Below, one piece after another: positions 46,505 to 59,128 of a stretch of 64,000 nt of DNA. Position numbers and translations under genes: made by a program. The notes under the pieces are model-generated. The model did no database searches. It was not told the DNA's origin and saw nothing but the letters and a program-made list of their open reading frames with translations. The DNA comes from Solea solea (taxonomy: Eukaryota; Chordata; Actinopteri; Pleuronectiformes; Soleidae): NCBI RefSeq assembly GCF_958295425.1, contig NC_081134.1:855001-919000 (forward strand), given 5' to 3'. Every line of letters begins with the position of its first letter. Position 1 is the first letter of the stretch.

Positions 46505-47845
46505 AACTACACCAACTGTGTGGCCTATATAAAAACATAATACATAATAATTTAAAAAATATATAATTACAAGAGCAATTAAAGGTTCTGCTGAGTCTTT
46601 GGGGAAATGCTGATGTTAAAAATATATACATTTATCACTGGCAATTGTTTGCAGAAAAGTAAAAAAGCATTTTCGATTTTTGAATCCAGATTGCAATGAA
46701 TGTAAACGACGTGAAACCAAACACCAGCTTCACTGATTAAATCCTGACTGTTCACACAGGTTTGTTCACGTTAAACAAACTGAAGCAGAAGTTTCCTAAT
46801 TTCTTCCAGAACTCTAGAACATACACAACACACACATAGCATATGTTGCTGCTGCCAGGTACCAGGTATCAGACTGTCATCTAATGCTGCCATGTTGCCC
46901 TCGAGGCCTGTGTGAGGTCAGAGGGAAGTTGACTTCATGTGCACATGTCTGAGGGATGTAGAGGTGCAGGTATCGCTCATTCATTCTATTTGTGTGTGTG
47001 TATATTCAAGTGGTTCCATGCATGACTGTGATTTACCCACAGCTGATATGTATTACTGTGATACTATCATGGTAAAAGTTTTATAATTACCCCTCAACCC
47101 CAACCTCCACACAGTGCTCGCTCACACATACATCTGCTTATGTGTTGCTACATTTGCTTTCATTCAGAGTATTTTGAGACACGCGACCAGATTTCATACA
47201 CATGGAAAGCAAATGGACCAAGAAGAGTGAATTACAGTTCAACACCATACGTTATCACTGTGTATTTGAAAATAACAAGCAGAGGTATTTAAAAGGCAGA
47301 AAGTAAAACTTGTACCCATACGTTTGTAGAAGTGTTTACTTCAAAGTCAAAGTTGTTTGTATTTCATCCACTTACAATGATCCTAAAAGGACACAACAGA
47401 GGTGCCTTCTGATTTTAGGCTGATTTGATGATTTGAACACATTATTCAACCAGATTATCCTGAATCTGCTTTACTGGACCTGTAAATTCCCCACTAACAA
47501 TGTGAAATCCTGCTCTTGAGTCCTTTGTCTGAGTTAAAGTCATACATAATAAAGATTAAGGACCAGGTAGTTGCAAATATCAGGATTTCAGACCTGGCCT
47601 TTGGGTGGAGCTGTTCATCCACTTTGAAACACACTCAAAGAACGCTCAGTTGGCCCTAAAAAAACTTTTTTTTAAATTAAATTTGTCATTGACAAGCAAC
47701 AACATAATATAATATAACAGTTTGCCTGACTGTCAGACTCCCTGAAAACAAAAGTGTTTTATTGCTTTACGTTGTTAATTTGGTGAAGACCTTGAATTTG
47801 TTGTGTTTTCAACGAAAATCAAGCCGATAAATGAAGCTAGTGTGA
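46505..47845. other. Intergenic, nothing recognised
   Basis: AT-rich unique sequence upstream of hccs; no long frame. Confidence 0.45.
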
Positions 47846-47990
47846 TGTTCAGTTCAAGTCAACTTTATTTCTAAAGCACAGTTAAAAACAACCAGAGTTT
47901 TACAAACGACTATAGAAGTGAAAGGTAAAACAAAACTTAAACAATTAACTAAAAAAGTAAAATAATAAAATGGTAAAAGTTAGATATGTC
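47845..47990 (-). repeat. LINE-type 3' tail repeat
   Basis: GTCAACTTTATTTCTAAAGC and ACAACCAGAGTTTTACAAAC match, in reverse orientation, the 3' end common to many fish non-LTR elements. No coding part is attached. Confidence 0.4.
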
Positions 47991-48059
47991 CAGCTGGAAT
48001 ATCGTCATCCTTAAGTGAGGTGGGTGAGTTAAAATGTTCAATAGTGGGGTGAGATTTCA

Positions 48060-48500
48060 TTTCATCTGGGTAATCTGTTCTGACGCCAGGCAGGACTGGA
48101 GCCAAAACAGCAGACCAACAGACAGGGTCAAAGGTCAAAGGTCAAAGGTCAAATGAATCAACAATATACGCTCAGGAAGAACAGTCCACTAAATATGGTG
48201 AAACAAAAGACTGACAACACGGCTGAGGCAAAACCAGGGGAAATAAAGGTGCAGCGCTGACGGCTGGTGATGCGGCTGAGGCGTCAAACGATCCAGGCTT
48301 TTAATCAGCAAGTAGTGGATGGTGGTAATCAAGTAAACCAGCGGCAGGTGAGATGGAGGTAGAGACGGGAAACAGACAAAGGAAACTCTCCGCCAAGCCT
48401 GCAGGGGAAAAGACAACAGACACACCCACAGACAGGAAACAAGACAGACAGCCATAGAACGGAAAAGGGAAAGAGAAAACAGGAGGAAGACAAGGTTTCT
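48060..48500 (-). repeat. Retroelement-like block with GGTCAAA tandem units
   Basis: A/G-rich on the plus strand, with GACAGGAAACAAGACAGACA and GGAAACAGACAAAGGAAACT. Resembles, in reverse, the 13.2-kb block. Includes four GGTCAAA units at 48125-48153. Confidence 0.3.
48125..48151 (+). promoter_or_regulatory. Four tandem nuclear-receptor half-sites in DR1 spacing
   Basis: GGGTCA and three AGGTCA half-sites, each separated by a single A (48125, 48132, 48139, 48146), so every neighbouring pair forms a DR1, the site type bound by RXR/PPAR and HNF4. Function not shown. Confidence 0.4.
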
Positions 48501-48540
48501 CTGCAGATCCTCACAAAATCATTCCATCGTTTGGGAGCAG

Positions 48541-48720
48541 CTAGATTCAAGATTCAAGATTCAAGATTCTTTATTGTTATTATGCAAGCATAACAAAATT
48601 TCCTCCCGAGACTCTCAGCACACATTGAAATAGAAATGAACAAAACAGAAAACAAGAAAGGTTATTGCAGGTGAAGTGTGCTATAGATAAAGCTATAGAA
48701 AAGACTTGAGAAATCACTAT
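48541..48720 (+). repeat. (TTCAAGA)n-headed dispersed repeat
   Basis: ATTCAAGATTCAAGATTC, then TTTATTGTTATTATGCAAGC and AAATTTCCTCCCGAGAC, a pattern I associate with LINE 3' ends in fish read in reverse. Confidence 0.4.
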
Positions 48721-48769
48721 GAGTCTTTTTAGGGACATTTAAAGGCACCCAGCGATGTGACCTCAGAGC

Positions 48770-49110
48770 TCAGGATGTGTGTGTGAAGACGGAGGATCTG
48801 AGAGAAGTCCACTGGAGTTTTGGGCCTAGAGGGTCCAACTCACCCACATCCACTGGATTGGGGTGACCAAACACTAGGACTTTTGTTTTATTCTCGTTGA
48901 GGTTAAGGAAGTTTAACGTCATCCATGTTGTAATTTCATTAATATAATCAAATAAGGGCTGGAGAGAGTTCCTGTTTCCCCGTTCTAGTGGCAGATAAGT
49001 TGGCACATGATCAGCAAAACAATGGAAAGATGCTCCATCACACAGGTGTGTTTGGGTCACGTCAGTGTCGTATGTAAACACAGTAAGTCTTTGGCCTTCA
49101 TCGCAGACCT
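48770..49110 (-). pseudogene. L2/CR1-type reverse transcriptase fragment
   Basis: The minus-strand frame contains HCFADHVPTYLPLERGN, then LFDYINEITTWMTLNFLNLN and ENKTKVLVFGHP. The catalytic (F/Y)ADD reads FADH, an inactivating change, at about 49009-49018. The fragment ends at the 3' side near a TTCAAGA-tailed repeat. Confidence 0.7.
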
Positions 49111-49139
49111 GTTTCTCCACGGCTTTGTTCTTTGTTGAT

Positions 49140-51950
49140 TCATTCCAGGGCGATCACAGCTGGGACTGAAATGGTGATGAGTCTGTTTTTGAGATGTCTG
49201 TCTTTTATTTTCTCTTAAATCTGTCTTTATTTTTGTCCTGTTCTCTGACTTTGATCAGACACATGCGAGGACACACACGTCTGTTTTTTTTTCTCGAGGA
49301 GCACAAGTGGAGGTTGTTTTTACGCAGACTGGCCCTTTAGAGGAAAACATTTTGTACATTTAAGGCCAGGTGAAAGTCAAAGAGGCCCCATTAACATCAC
49401 TGAGGATTTTTCCACATAGAAAATAAGCATGGAAGCATTCAACACACAACAAATGTCACGTAAAAAAGGTATTTTATCGTAATTATAGTCAAACAATATA
49501 TATATTCAACTGAGATGGAAGCTGATCCACTATTATCTGAGGTTTAAGACACAAGATACTCGCCATTCAGCCATTTAGCCTTACAGGGATAATTCATGTC
49601 TTTGGAAGGTACTGAAGCTTAAGGTCATCACTTTATCTTCTCACTGATGATGTCACAAAGAAGGATCACATTTTCTAAACATTATTTATTAAGGCAGTTT
49701 TTAAAAGTTTCCCATCTGGACTTTACACGAGAGAAGAGTTTTGAATAGAAGAGCCCATAACTCCAAAGATAGGTGAGAATGAGACATACTATCATCTGCT
49801 TTCTAACAAGCTCAACTGGAAACTGTGTGCAGCTCCACAAAAGACACTCAAAAATAACAGAAACTTAAATAAGAATAAGAATAGCACACATTGCACTCAC
49901 ATCCACTATGAAACCACCAGCAGAGTCCCTCTCACTGAGAATCAGCATGTGATAAGAAGTCTCAGTCAGAAATATGTGATTTCATGTGTCCATTTGACAG
50001 AGGCACAAAAACCCCATATTCTGCCCACCTCCCACTGACCTTTCATTCACTGCTTACAAACAAGAGAGAAAAGCAGGAAAAAAAGAGAGAAAATGAAAAA
50101 ACTGTTTGTCTTTGTGTTGTTTCTGGGTTAAAGTGGTTTGGAAACAGCTCCTTGCCACAGACTGAGTGCTGCCTTTTTATTTTTCTCTCGTCTGTGGTGA
50201 AATCATTCCACTTTTAGCCTGAAATTACAGCTTGTGTGCTGCTGTCAGTGAAGAGCAGTCCAGAGAACCAGGGTTTGGCTGAGAATGGACGATGTAGCAT
50301 CACAGACACGGCAGCGGCTCTTTGTGTCGGTGTGACAACACGGGCACCACCAACTGTTGACTTTATGGAACATTAAAGAGGAGGAGAAGACACTCACTTT
50401 GAGGATGTTGAGATTCTACTGATAAAAAGTGATTTGACTTTCTTTGACGTTAAAATTGTTTGTGTACCAACGTCCAGAGAGAAAATCTGTGATTTTACAT
50501 CACAACAGCATCTCTGCCTCCATCAGTAAGTCCAAATGTGTCAGTGTTAAAAATCCGTCTTTACCTCAGTGACACAACATGACCACACGAGGCAGCAGTA
50601 GATCAGCAGCCCCTGCGTCCTCGAAAAAACGGCTAAAAACTGATTCTCTCGATAGTTTAGAATGACACGTGTGTGTCATGTGACCAGCCCCCTATACTGA
50701 CCAGACTAGAAGTTCACAGGTCATTTTGACTTTGGTTTAAATGTAACGCACATTTGTTTACTTTTAAAGTTACGCACTACAGCTTTAATATGACCAATGA
50801 TCCACATGTGACCGCACTTGGACACATGGAATTTAGCACTAAATCAATATGAGCATGTGTGTGTGTGTGTGTGTGTGAAGAACAAATGTGTCCCTGCGTG
50901 AACGTTATCTAGGAGACTAATGTGGGCTGAAGCTCTGATCTCATCTTGTACCGTCCATAATCTACACACTGCATGTTGTTGGAATGTTTTCCACTCTGAC
51001 ATGCAGCCAGCTGTATCCTCCCTATTTATACAGTGGTGTGATATATATAGCCACACACACACACAGAGGACTAGTAATTGTGGCCTTAAACGTTTCTTTT
51101 TATACATGTTTTTCAAACAGGGCAACGATTCTGTGGTAGCAAGTATTATTTGCTGTAGTGTATAGATTTAGCAGACGGGCTGCTGATGTCATCTGTTACG
51201 AGTGAAGCTCACTCGCACCATCATGAATGATGCATGATCGATACAACCTGTCAGCTTTTCAGATTAAAAGCTCTCAATAAGTCGAAATGAAGCATCGCTG
51301 CAAACAACTAAGAACTGTTATGTGTTAACATTGTAAAGTAAACTGTTACAGAGGATGAAGTTATCAGCGCACAGCTGCTAGATTGATATTGTGGAAAATG
51401 AATGAATAAATAATCAAATTATCACCATTTGATGCAAAGAGTTTATCCTGCTTTACGGTCTATTTGCCTCTAAATGGAACCATCATTTACTGAATGAACA
51501 CCATGTTCTATTGAAGAAAACCTGAAACTAGTGATTAGTCATTTTTTGCTTCAGAAATGCCCAGGGACGCCTGAGGCACCGGGGAGAAAGGGAACACAAA
51601 AGTTATTGTGAGGAAATCTAAAACTATTGCAAGGAACTCAAAGATTTGCTCTAAAAATGTTCCCACCCTGACCCTCGGGGGACGCCTTATGACGTAACAC
51701 CAGTTCTGAGAAAAAGTTCTACTGTGGCATCTTTAAAATAACTTTAAGACAGAACAGATAATAAAGGTTACCTGTTGTCTCTGTGGATGTAACAATGTGA
51801 AATGAATTGAGATTAGAAATTACGTCTGAAAATAACATCACAGATCGTTCAAGCTGATGCAGATCACGTGACAGGAATGATGTCATCATGAAGTAAGAAA
51901 ATAACCTCAAAGATAACAGAAACACAGTTGCTTATTTAAATGTGTTTAAC
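49140..51950. other. Intergenic, nothing recognised
   Basis: Only short frames and microsatellites. Confidence 0.45.
50855..50877. repeat. (TG)n
   Basis: A short CA run follows at 51052-51063. Confidence 0.9.
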
Positions 51951-51954
51951 ACTG

Positions 51955-52115
51955 TTTTTCCTCCTGGTGTTTCACCGCCAGCTTTTCTGGGCCAAACCTT
52001 AGGAAATGGCCGCAGCTATTATGGGCTAAACTCTAATCCAGAGCCAGGAGAAAAAGGACAGGATGGTCAGCACTTGCTGCTCCTGGAGTTTGGTCAGTCT
52101 GAAATATGAAAATGG
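51955..52115. promoter_or_regulatory. Candidate conserved noncoding element E
   Basis: Repeat-free, with GCAGCTATTATGGGCTAAAC, a TAATCC (Otx/Pitx-type) core and CCAGGAG/CTCCTGG inverted words. Confidence 0.2.
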
Positions 52116-52769
52116 GATTAGTCCATTTTAAAAAAACACACCCACGTTACAGGCAACAGTCTGTGTTTCACAGTAGAAGAGACTGCAGCATTTTCTTTAA
52201 TATCAGGATAGTTTCCGATGGTTTTAGTGACTATTTTTTGTCAGATTTATCTACATGACACAATCTTACCAACCAAGGCCAGAGTAGATCAGACGCTCCT
52301 GTGTCCCTGCAAGCTAAACATCATGACTTTCTCCATTCTCCACAAACATCAGTATCCAGCTGGAAAGAGTTGCATCAAATGCATTGCTAAGAACATTGTC
52401 AGCATTGGTCTTCTCTTGGTTCTCGGCACAGGAGACCAGCTGAGCGTCAGTACCTCAGACAACTGCACTTCCAAAAACCTGAACTATTCCTTCAAAGCTT
52501 GTTACATGAGTGGCTTTTTCTGGCCTCTGGTTTCCTGACGGAGAGTGAAGGGTGCCCCCTCAAAGACGCAGTAAACCAGTCACAGCTGGCTCGCTGCCGA
52601 CTCATACGTCTTGATTTAATATACCACTGCAAACTGAAAGCTAAGCTCGCTGACCTGAACAAGTGATGCCTGACCAGGGAAAATACTCGTACAGCTCCGT
52701 TTGCAAACCTGTGGAAATATGTGTCTGCACAACTACACACAAGCTGCTCTTCATACCTTAAGTCTCATC

Positions 52770-53005
52770 CTGGCTGATCATGTATTTATTTAGTGCTTTT
52801 CTAGTTTTCATGACGACTCAAAGCTGCTTTAAACTACACTTTTTTCATTCACGTGCAGCACACATGTCTTTCAGACCCTTCACATGATGTTGGCACAGCT
52901 GTCAGGAGGACAAGTGTCTTGCCCAAGGACATATCGGCATGTAGGAGAGCCGGGAATTGAACCCACCACACACGAGAACTCGCTCTACCACTGACCCACC
53001 ATCAT
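52770..53005 (-). mobile_element. Second tRNA-derived SINE type, reverse orientation
   Basis: Read on the minus strand from 53005: GGTGGGTCAGTGGTAGAGCG (A-box-like) and GGTTCAATTCCCGGC (B-box-like), then the TGCCGATATGTCCTTGGGCA body and an AT-rich tail region. Different family from the 4.6-kb SINE. Confidence 0.6.
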
Positions 53006-53510
53006 TCCAGTAAGACCTGAAGTCCTTCACTCCTCATACTGTTTTTGCTATATTCATCAACTTCATGCAGTCAAGTTAAACATGCAGTACATGTACACAA
53101 AGGCAGTACATGTACACAAAGACACTGATAAAATACATGAAGTGAAAATAGGGTTAAGACCGAAATGTCCAGTTAAAAGTGAAGACGTGGGTCACTTGTG
53201 CCTTGGACCAGCTCTGCACAGGACATTTTGAATCCATTTCCAAATCCAGAGCTCATCTGGAGAATAGTTTGGGGAGGGAATTGTAATGATTTGAAATAAT
53301 AAGCTGGACTTTTACTTTTTGTGTGGAATGTTCTTCCCTGATCTCTTACTGTTTGGTCCGCCCCTGCAGCTGATGCTGTTGTTGTCGTTAACAATAACAG
53401 AAACCAAAGCAAATCTTTAATAAGTGTGCAATCAGCAGGAGTCCAGCAGCAGAGCTGGTCGCCTGAAACATGATGAAGAAATGTGTGAAACGATCACTTT
53501 CTCTCTTTCA

Positions 53511-53538
53511 AACACACACACACACACACACACACACA
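53511..53538. repeat. (CA)n
   Basis: Uninterrupted dinucleotide run. Confidence 0.9.
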
Positions 53539-53684
53539 GGAGTGTGTCAGTTTATATGTGATGCTCTGTTACAGCTAACTGTCAGTGGGTCAGACAACAT
53601 CAGAACACGGCTGTACTGTCCTGTCACACCCACTTTCACCTTCCTCATTGATTAACTATGTTCTGAGATAACTGAACAGGGTTT

Positions 53685-53935
53685 ACCGGGCCCGGGACCA
53701 GGGGCCCGACGTCTTGTTTTTGTTTGATTTAGTGTGGTCACACTGAACTTGAACTCAAAAATAACAAATACAACAGAGAGTCTCTGAGATTCCTTAAACG
53801 ACAACCTAAATATTTTCTATGTATTTTTTGTGGGGTTTGTGCGTGAGTGTGGGGGTGAGGGGGTGAGGGGGTGAGGGGGATTGCTAGTCTCTGCCCAGGG
53901 GCCCACGGGCTCTTAATCTGTCCCAGATGACATGT
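53685..53935. repeat. Possible GGGCCC-ended element and (GGTGAGG)n
   Basis: GGGCCCGGGACCAGGGGCCC on the left and CAGGGGCCCACGGGCTC on the right, with a short GGGTGAGG tandem (53855-53878) between. Ends are only loosely inverted. Confidence 0.25.
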
Positions 53936-54664
53936 CTGTGCAGGTTTGTGGTCATTGTGTCTTCAGGAGTTCAGATAAAAGCAACCGTGCTCGCTTCAGT
54001 TCAGTTGATCATGTGACACTGTTCATCCAATAGGCTTCTTCACTTTAGGATTAATAAAGTCAAAATCAATGAGCCGATGCTTTTGTTGATGTATCTGAAG
54101 ATACTGCGACACGGAAGCGTGTCTATTCTCCATGACAGTGTGCAACACTCCATCAAAATAAAGTCATCCTACCAAAATAAGAGTCCATCAGTCATTTTAT
54201 ACAAATCAACGTGATAATATGTGAATACATATTCATACACAATTTTTCTTGACCATTTGCACAACAACATAAATTCACTTTTTTTTGGTTTAAATGGTTT
54301 GAATGTAATGGACACGTTTACATTTAAAGTGAAAACAGGGAGAAGCAGCACAACTCTCACACAAACACAAACTGAAACTCAGAAATAGAAAGTGAGTTCA
54401 TGGTCAATAAGAGTCTTTGTAAACAGTTCTCAGAGTGACTGAACCCTAACCCAACCACTGCCCCCACGTCTTATTTTCATTATCCTTTTGTTACATAACA
54501 ATAGAGAATTATATGCAGTTTGTTCTGTAAGTAGAAGAAAGCAGTGGACGGCCTCTGATCCCTCAGTATGAATGAAGGCCATGTGTACGTACATATGTGC
54601 TGCCTTCAATGCTTTTCGGAATGTTGCACGCACATATAAGAATGTATTTAATAAATGTGCATAC

Positions 54665-54682
54665 CACACACACACACACACA
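54665..54682. repeat. (CA)n
   Basis: Short dinucleotide run. Confidence 0.85.
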
Positions 54683-55182
54683 TTAGCAGATGTGAAGATC
54701 AGAACTTTCCTCAACTGATGTTCAGGATGCTCGGACGCTTCCTGAGGCTGAAACAATACACGAATAAAAGCAGTCAAATGTAAACGTAGCACCCTGAAAT
54801 ATGAATTCATTCACTTATTGAAGCCTTTTCAGCAACGTGTAGTTACAAGGTTGAATCATTAGCTCCGTGCTTATTCTCTGGCATCGTTCGAGGCACACAC
54901 AGAGGGCTAGGAACTTTGTGTTCCTGTCCTCAGTAAATATAAAATGTGGGATGAATTTCTACATGGTTTTTATGAGCCTGTGGTGTTTTTTCACCCAGGC
55001 TGGAAAAAAGGAATGAAGACAGGATGGAGGAGAGGAAGAAATGAACACAAAAAGCAGGTCTGGTACAAAAATATGCCTTTGAAGCATAAAAATAGTCCAA
55101 AGTGAGGAACAGAATTAGTGTTTGTCAGTCTGCTCACCAGCTTTGATAATGCAACATTAGCCACACTTGCTTCTCGCTATTA

Positions 55183-55345
55183 TAAGATAAGACAAGACAA
55201 GACAAGACAAGATAAGATAAGATAAGATAAGATAAGATAAGATAAGATAAGATAAGATAAGATAAGATAAGATAAGGTAAGGTAAGGTAAGGTAAGGTAA
55301 GATAAGATAAGATAAGATAAGATAAGATAAGATAAGATCAGATAA
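55183..55345. repeat. (GATAA)n pentanucleotide array with a (GGTAA) block
   Basis: About 30 units: a few GACAA units at the left edge, GATAA, then about five GGTAA units (55274-55300), then GATAA again. Each GATAA contains a GATA-factor core. Confidence 0.95.
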
Positions 55346-55476
55346 CTCATTTAGATTAAGTGTGTGAGCTCACCTCCAGTGATGTCCCAGCAGGTGTTTT
55401 CCATTAACTTAACACCTGCTGTGACATCACTGATTGACATGTTGCCAGACATACAGCCTGCTGGGTTTCCTGTTCA

Positions 55477-55513
55477 CAGCAGCAGCAGCAGCAGCAGAAG
55501 CAGCAGCAGCAGC
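55477..55513. repeat. (CAG)n
   Basis: About a dozen CAG units with one AAG; intergenic. Confidence 0.9.
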
Positions 55514-55974
55514 GTGTTGTGCCCTTTGTGATTCAGCTGTGATCAAAGTGAAGCTCCCATGTGGGACCTGAGGGACCTTATTAGAGGGGAGAGGATCAGA
55601 GATGTAGGCGTTTGGTTTTAACCTTTACTTCCTTAGCTGCATTGTTCATTCACTGTGTCTTTTGCTGAAGTGTAAAAGGTGATGCTTGTGTGTTGGGATG
55701 TTTGCCTCATTACTTCTCGATGATCAGTCACAGAAAACTCTAGCTGCACTTTTGAACTTCTGTCTATTTTCACGACCAAAGTAAAAGTGAAGAGTTCTGT
55801 CTGAAATCCAAACAAACATCTTATCATGTGTAGTAGCTTTTCCACCAGGTCACAACAGTGTATTCAACAAAAATAGAAAGAATTGCACACAGTGGCAAAA
55901 AGTCAGCACGAGTTCTAAAGCAAAATTGGAGGAAAAAAAGAGGAAAGTGATGCAGTGCTCTATATGATGCCCTT

Positions 55975-56155
55975 CATACTGAGGGTCCCTACATGACAGT
56001 GTCCCAAAAGGTGTCCATTCACAGGCTGCTGGCACTCTGCAGAAGCAGCATGGGGTTGAGTGTCTTGCCACATTGGCATGTGGACTAGCAGAGCCGGGCA
56101 TCAAACCCTCAACCTTCCACTTGACGAATGACTGACTCTGTCGCCCCGGCTGTGA
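55975..56155 (-). mobile_element. Second-type SINE, diverged copy
   Basis: TTGAGTGTCTTGCCACATTG, GCATGTGGACTAGCAGAGCC and GGGCATCAAACCCTC correspond to the same region of the SINE at 52.9 kb. Confidence 0.45.
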
Positions 56156-56394
56156 GGATCTGTTTGTCTGTTAATAACAGAACTGCCTCAGAGTCGGCAG
56201 GTGACGCACTAAGATCACCAGTGTGTGGAGTGTTTGGATAAGAAATATCAGAGATATTCAGTTCATTCACTCATGTGTCAGGATGGTGTCTGCAATGGCT
56301 AACGTCTTTGTTATAAAAGTGATGATGATGTAGGATTGTTCAGTATTTAAGTTAAAAAACAAATACCCCGTCTTTTATTCTGAAAACTCAAACT

Positions 56395-56535
56395 TCTTTA
56401 CGACACAGTCGACATTCACACATTTACCCAACATTCACATCGCTCCTCTACATTTTGCCCATCACTCACTTTCATACACCATCAGGGGCAATTTTGGGTT
56501 CTCGCCCTAAGACACTTCCACATGTGACTGAATGA
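56395..56535 (-). mobile_element. Second-type SINE, body fragment
   Basis: CACTTTCATACACCATCAGG, GGGCAATTTTGGGTTCTCGC and AAGACACTTCCACATGTGAC match the non-tRNA body of this type. Confidence 0.4.
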
Positions 56536-57526
56536 ACTTCATCACACAGTCACATGACTCTGGGCCGACCAACAGTTTACTTGACATTTGCGATGTTTAT
56601 GTTTTTAAGGCCCCACTTTTGCGGTGCAGCCAAAAAACAGAGACTCATTCAAACGCGCAAATTAGCGCAGGAAGAGGAAGCTGGAGCACATGTGAGTAGA
56701 CCTCCATTCAATCTGGTGTCAGATGAAATGCGACTCAATCACAGAGTTCTGGCTCATTTATTGGCATCCTGTTAAAGTACAGAGGCCATGTTACAGCCCT
56801 GTAGGCAGCTTCACCTATGTTTGTGTGCTTTGTCTCTTACTCAGTGGTGTTCCTGAGAACATGTGGTTCACATGTGGCCTCCAGGTGCAACTTATTCTGA
56901 CCCCCTTCACACACACACACACACATTTAAATATGACCTGAAAGTTCAGGGACAGGATGATATACAAGTTTAATAAGGTGACCGTGGTGACTTGTTATTT
57001 TCGTATAAATGGGTATAATTGTTAATATTTCACATGAGTGACTTAAAAACCCTGCCTATTTCACACACATACAGTCCTAGTGATTTATTATGAAGTGCCA
57101 CAAGGGAGCATGTTCCAGTGGGCTTCTGCATGATGATCGGAGGAACTGTCTGAAGGGCAGAACCACAGCGTTGTAGAAACCTCATAAAATCACTCTTATC
57201 CTAAGTAGAGTGATGTGATATGTGATTTGAGTTCAAGTCAGTTTGTGAACGTGAACAGGAAAACAACAGCCAAATTCAACAAAAGCCAAAAACAACATGA
57301 CCAAAAGCTGAGCAGAGCTCACAGACAGCGATGCTTCAGTGAAACATAAGTGAACAACCTGAGGATATGAAACCAATACAATTTAAACCTGGTTTTATGC
57401 ATCATGAAACTGTAATTCTGTTATCTGACATCATGTTCAGCTGAGGAAGAGCTGAATTTAGACCATGAACTCTTTCAGAAGACGTTTACTGACATAAAAA
57501 ATAAAGTGAGAATTAGAAACAGAGTC

Positions 57527-57538
57527 GCCCCCTGGTGG
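57527..57538 (-). promoter_or_regulatory. CTCF-like motif
   Basis: GCCCCCTGGTGG matches the core of the vertebrate CTCF site. It may instead be a repeat remnant. Confidence 0.3.
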
Positions 57539-58364
57539 CTAACTGCTACATGCATCCTATTTCCTGGGCTTCATTGTTCAAAGTCACAGGTCACTCATGT
57601 AGCATGAACACAGAAAGAGAAAGTGCAGCGCCACCACACGTAAGTGGCCACAGCAGGAATAGCATTAGGTTTATTGGACATTGACAAATGTTTGTAAATT
57701 GGTATGTAATGAGCAAATAAGCACATATTGATATATTTTTATGTAATTAGGTTGTTGTTTCTTTTATTCCAGGAACGCTGTTGTACGTAAAATCAAAGTC
57801 TGTAACCTGTGACACAAAAAGTGGACAATGTTTCAGACTGAGCTCACATGTCTCAGAGTAGGTTTCCAGGGGAGCTTGTGCCCCCTTCACTCCCCTGTGT
57901 GAAAATTCAAAATAGAGCTAAGTTAAATCAGATGGGGCTAATGTGGATTGTTTGGTGGATTTTTGAACTCTCACATTTGTTACATTTACATGAGAGTGAG
58001 TTTAGGAGAGTCCACAAAAGTTTGGTATAATTGTGGTCTACACAAAAGTCAATTTTGTGACAGAAATGCAGCTATTTGCAGAAATGTTTCCCCTATAAAC
58101 CTGATAGAGATTTACATGTGCAAAATAAGGGTTGAAACTAAATAAATTCATAAATTCACAAATATGATGTCTGCCATTAATCATTTTGTTTTGATAAAAT
58201 CATGAAATCAGGTAAATATTACATTGTACACATTTTACATTTATATTCATAAAACATTTGCATTATTGACTATGGTGGAATAAGTGTGAAAGAATCAAAA
58301 ATATGAGCCACTCTTTGGTTCACATACACTAGTTCCACTAAGTGAGAACAGAGTTTTTAGAATT

Positions 58365-58377
58365 TGACCTTTGACCT
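58365..58377 (-). promoter_or_regulatory. Perfect DR1 nuclear-receptor site
   Basis: TGACCTTTGACCT, the reverse complement of AGGTCAAAGGTCA. Isolated, in AT-rich intergenic sequence. Confidence 0.35.
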
Positions 58378-58974
58378 TTGATACATGTTAGCAATTAAAA
58401 AACTGTCGTGAGCATTTTAAGCCCTAAACTTCATAGTCAACCATGATGAAATGCAAAGCTCTCAGTCAAGGATTCCCTCATGTTTCTGTCCACGTGAGAA
58501 CATTTTGTCCTCACAAGTGCAGAGATACTTGTGAGGAGGTCGTGCTCTCAGCTGACAGTGTTGACTCTTGACAGGGCCACAGGTGGCTCGTGTTATTTTC
58601 TTCTTGCTGTGCCATTGTGAGTCATGACTTACCTCTGCCATGTCAAAGCCAGCAAAGTGCTCAATGGCAAAGGGGGATTTACTGAGTAACAATAGCAAAC
58701 CATATGTTCCTGGTCCTCATCCATCATGGCTGACACCAATACACTGACGGAGCCTGACCCCCCCCCCCCCCAACCTATGTCTCACTCTTTGACACACACA
58801 CACAAACATTCCTGCATGTGTGTGTGTGTGTGTGCCACGTGAACCATGTAGCCAGTACATGAGCAGCCAGTGTGAACTTGACAGATGTTGTTTACGTTGT
58901 TTCCATTCACACTGTCAGTGCGTGTGTTTTCTTGTATCTGTTCCCTCTTTAGGACCTGGCATGAAGACTGGCAT

Positions 58975-59128
58975 TGTCGGGACCAGTAGTCCTCATGGAG
59001 ACCAAAACCTGGTTCTAATGAGGCAGAACCTCATTTCTGAGGAACTGGATTTGAAGTCTAAGGTTCGACATCAGCTGGTTAAGGTTAAGGTTAAGGTTAT
59101 GGATTCTTTAGGCAGCCAATGCAGAGTC
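58975..59128 (+). repeat. Dispersed repeat, copy 2, with GGTTAA units
   Basis: GGAGACCAAAACCTGGTTCT, ATGAGGCAGAACCTCATTTC, then three GGTTAA units. Inverse orientation to the copy at 44.94 kb. Confidence 0.5.

Noticed and set aside
46260..46505. Possible CRISPR-like array
   Set aside because: Head-to-tail units with no spacers, in a vertebrate genome, inside a MITE.
46212..46631. 139-codon minus frame with repeated Cys-rich 7-residue units, resembling a Cys-rich secreted peptide
   Set aside because: The period equals the 21-bp MITE array and the frame runs across both MITE ends; no signal peptide or exon signals.
52218..52538. 106-codon plus frame as a gene
   Set aside because: No domain or splice context recognised; probably chance.
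52935..53005. A tRNA gene on the minus strand
   Set aside because: A- and B-box-like words are present but the arms do not pair well and SINE body follows.
59040..59100. Interstitial telomere repeat
   Set aside because: Units are GGTTAA (GGTTAAG), not TTAGGG, and belong to the dispersed repeat also found at 44.9 kb.
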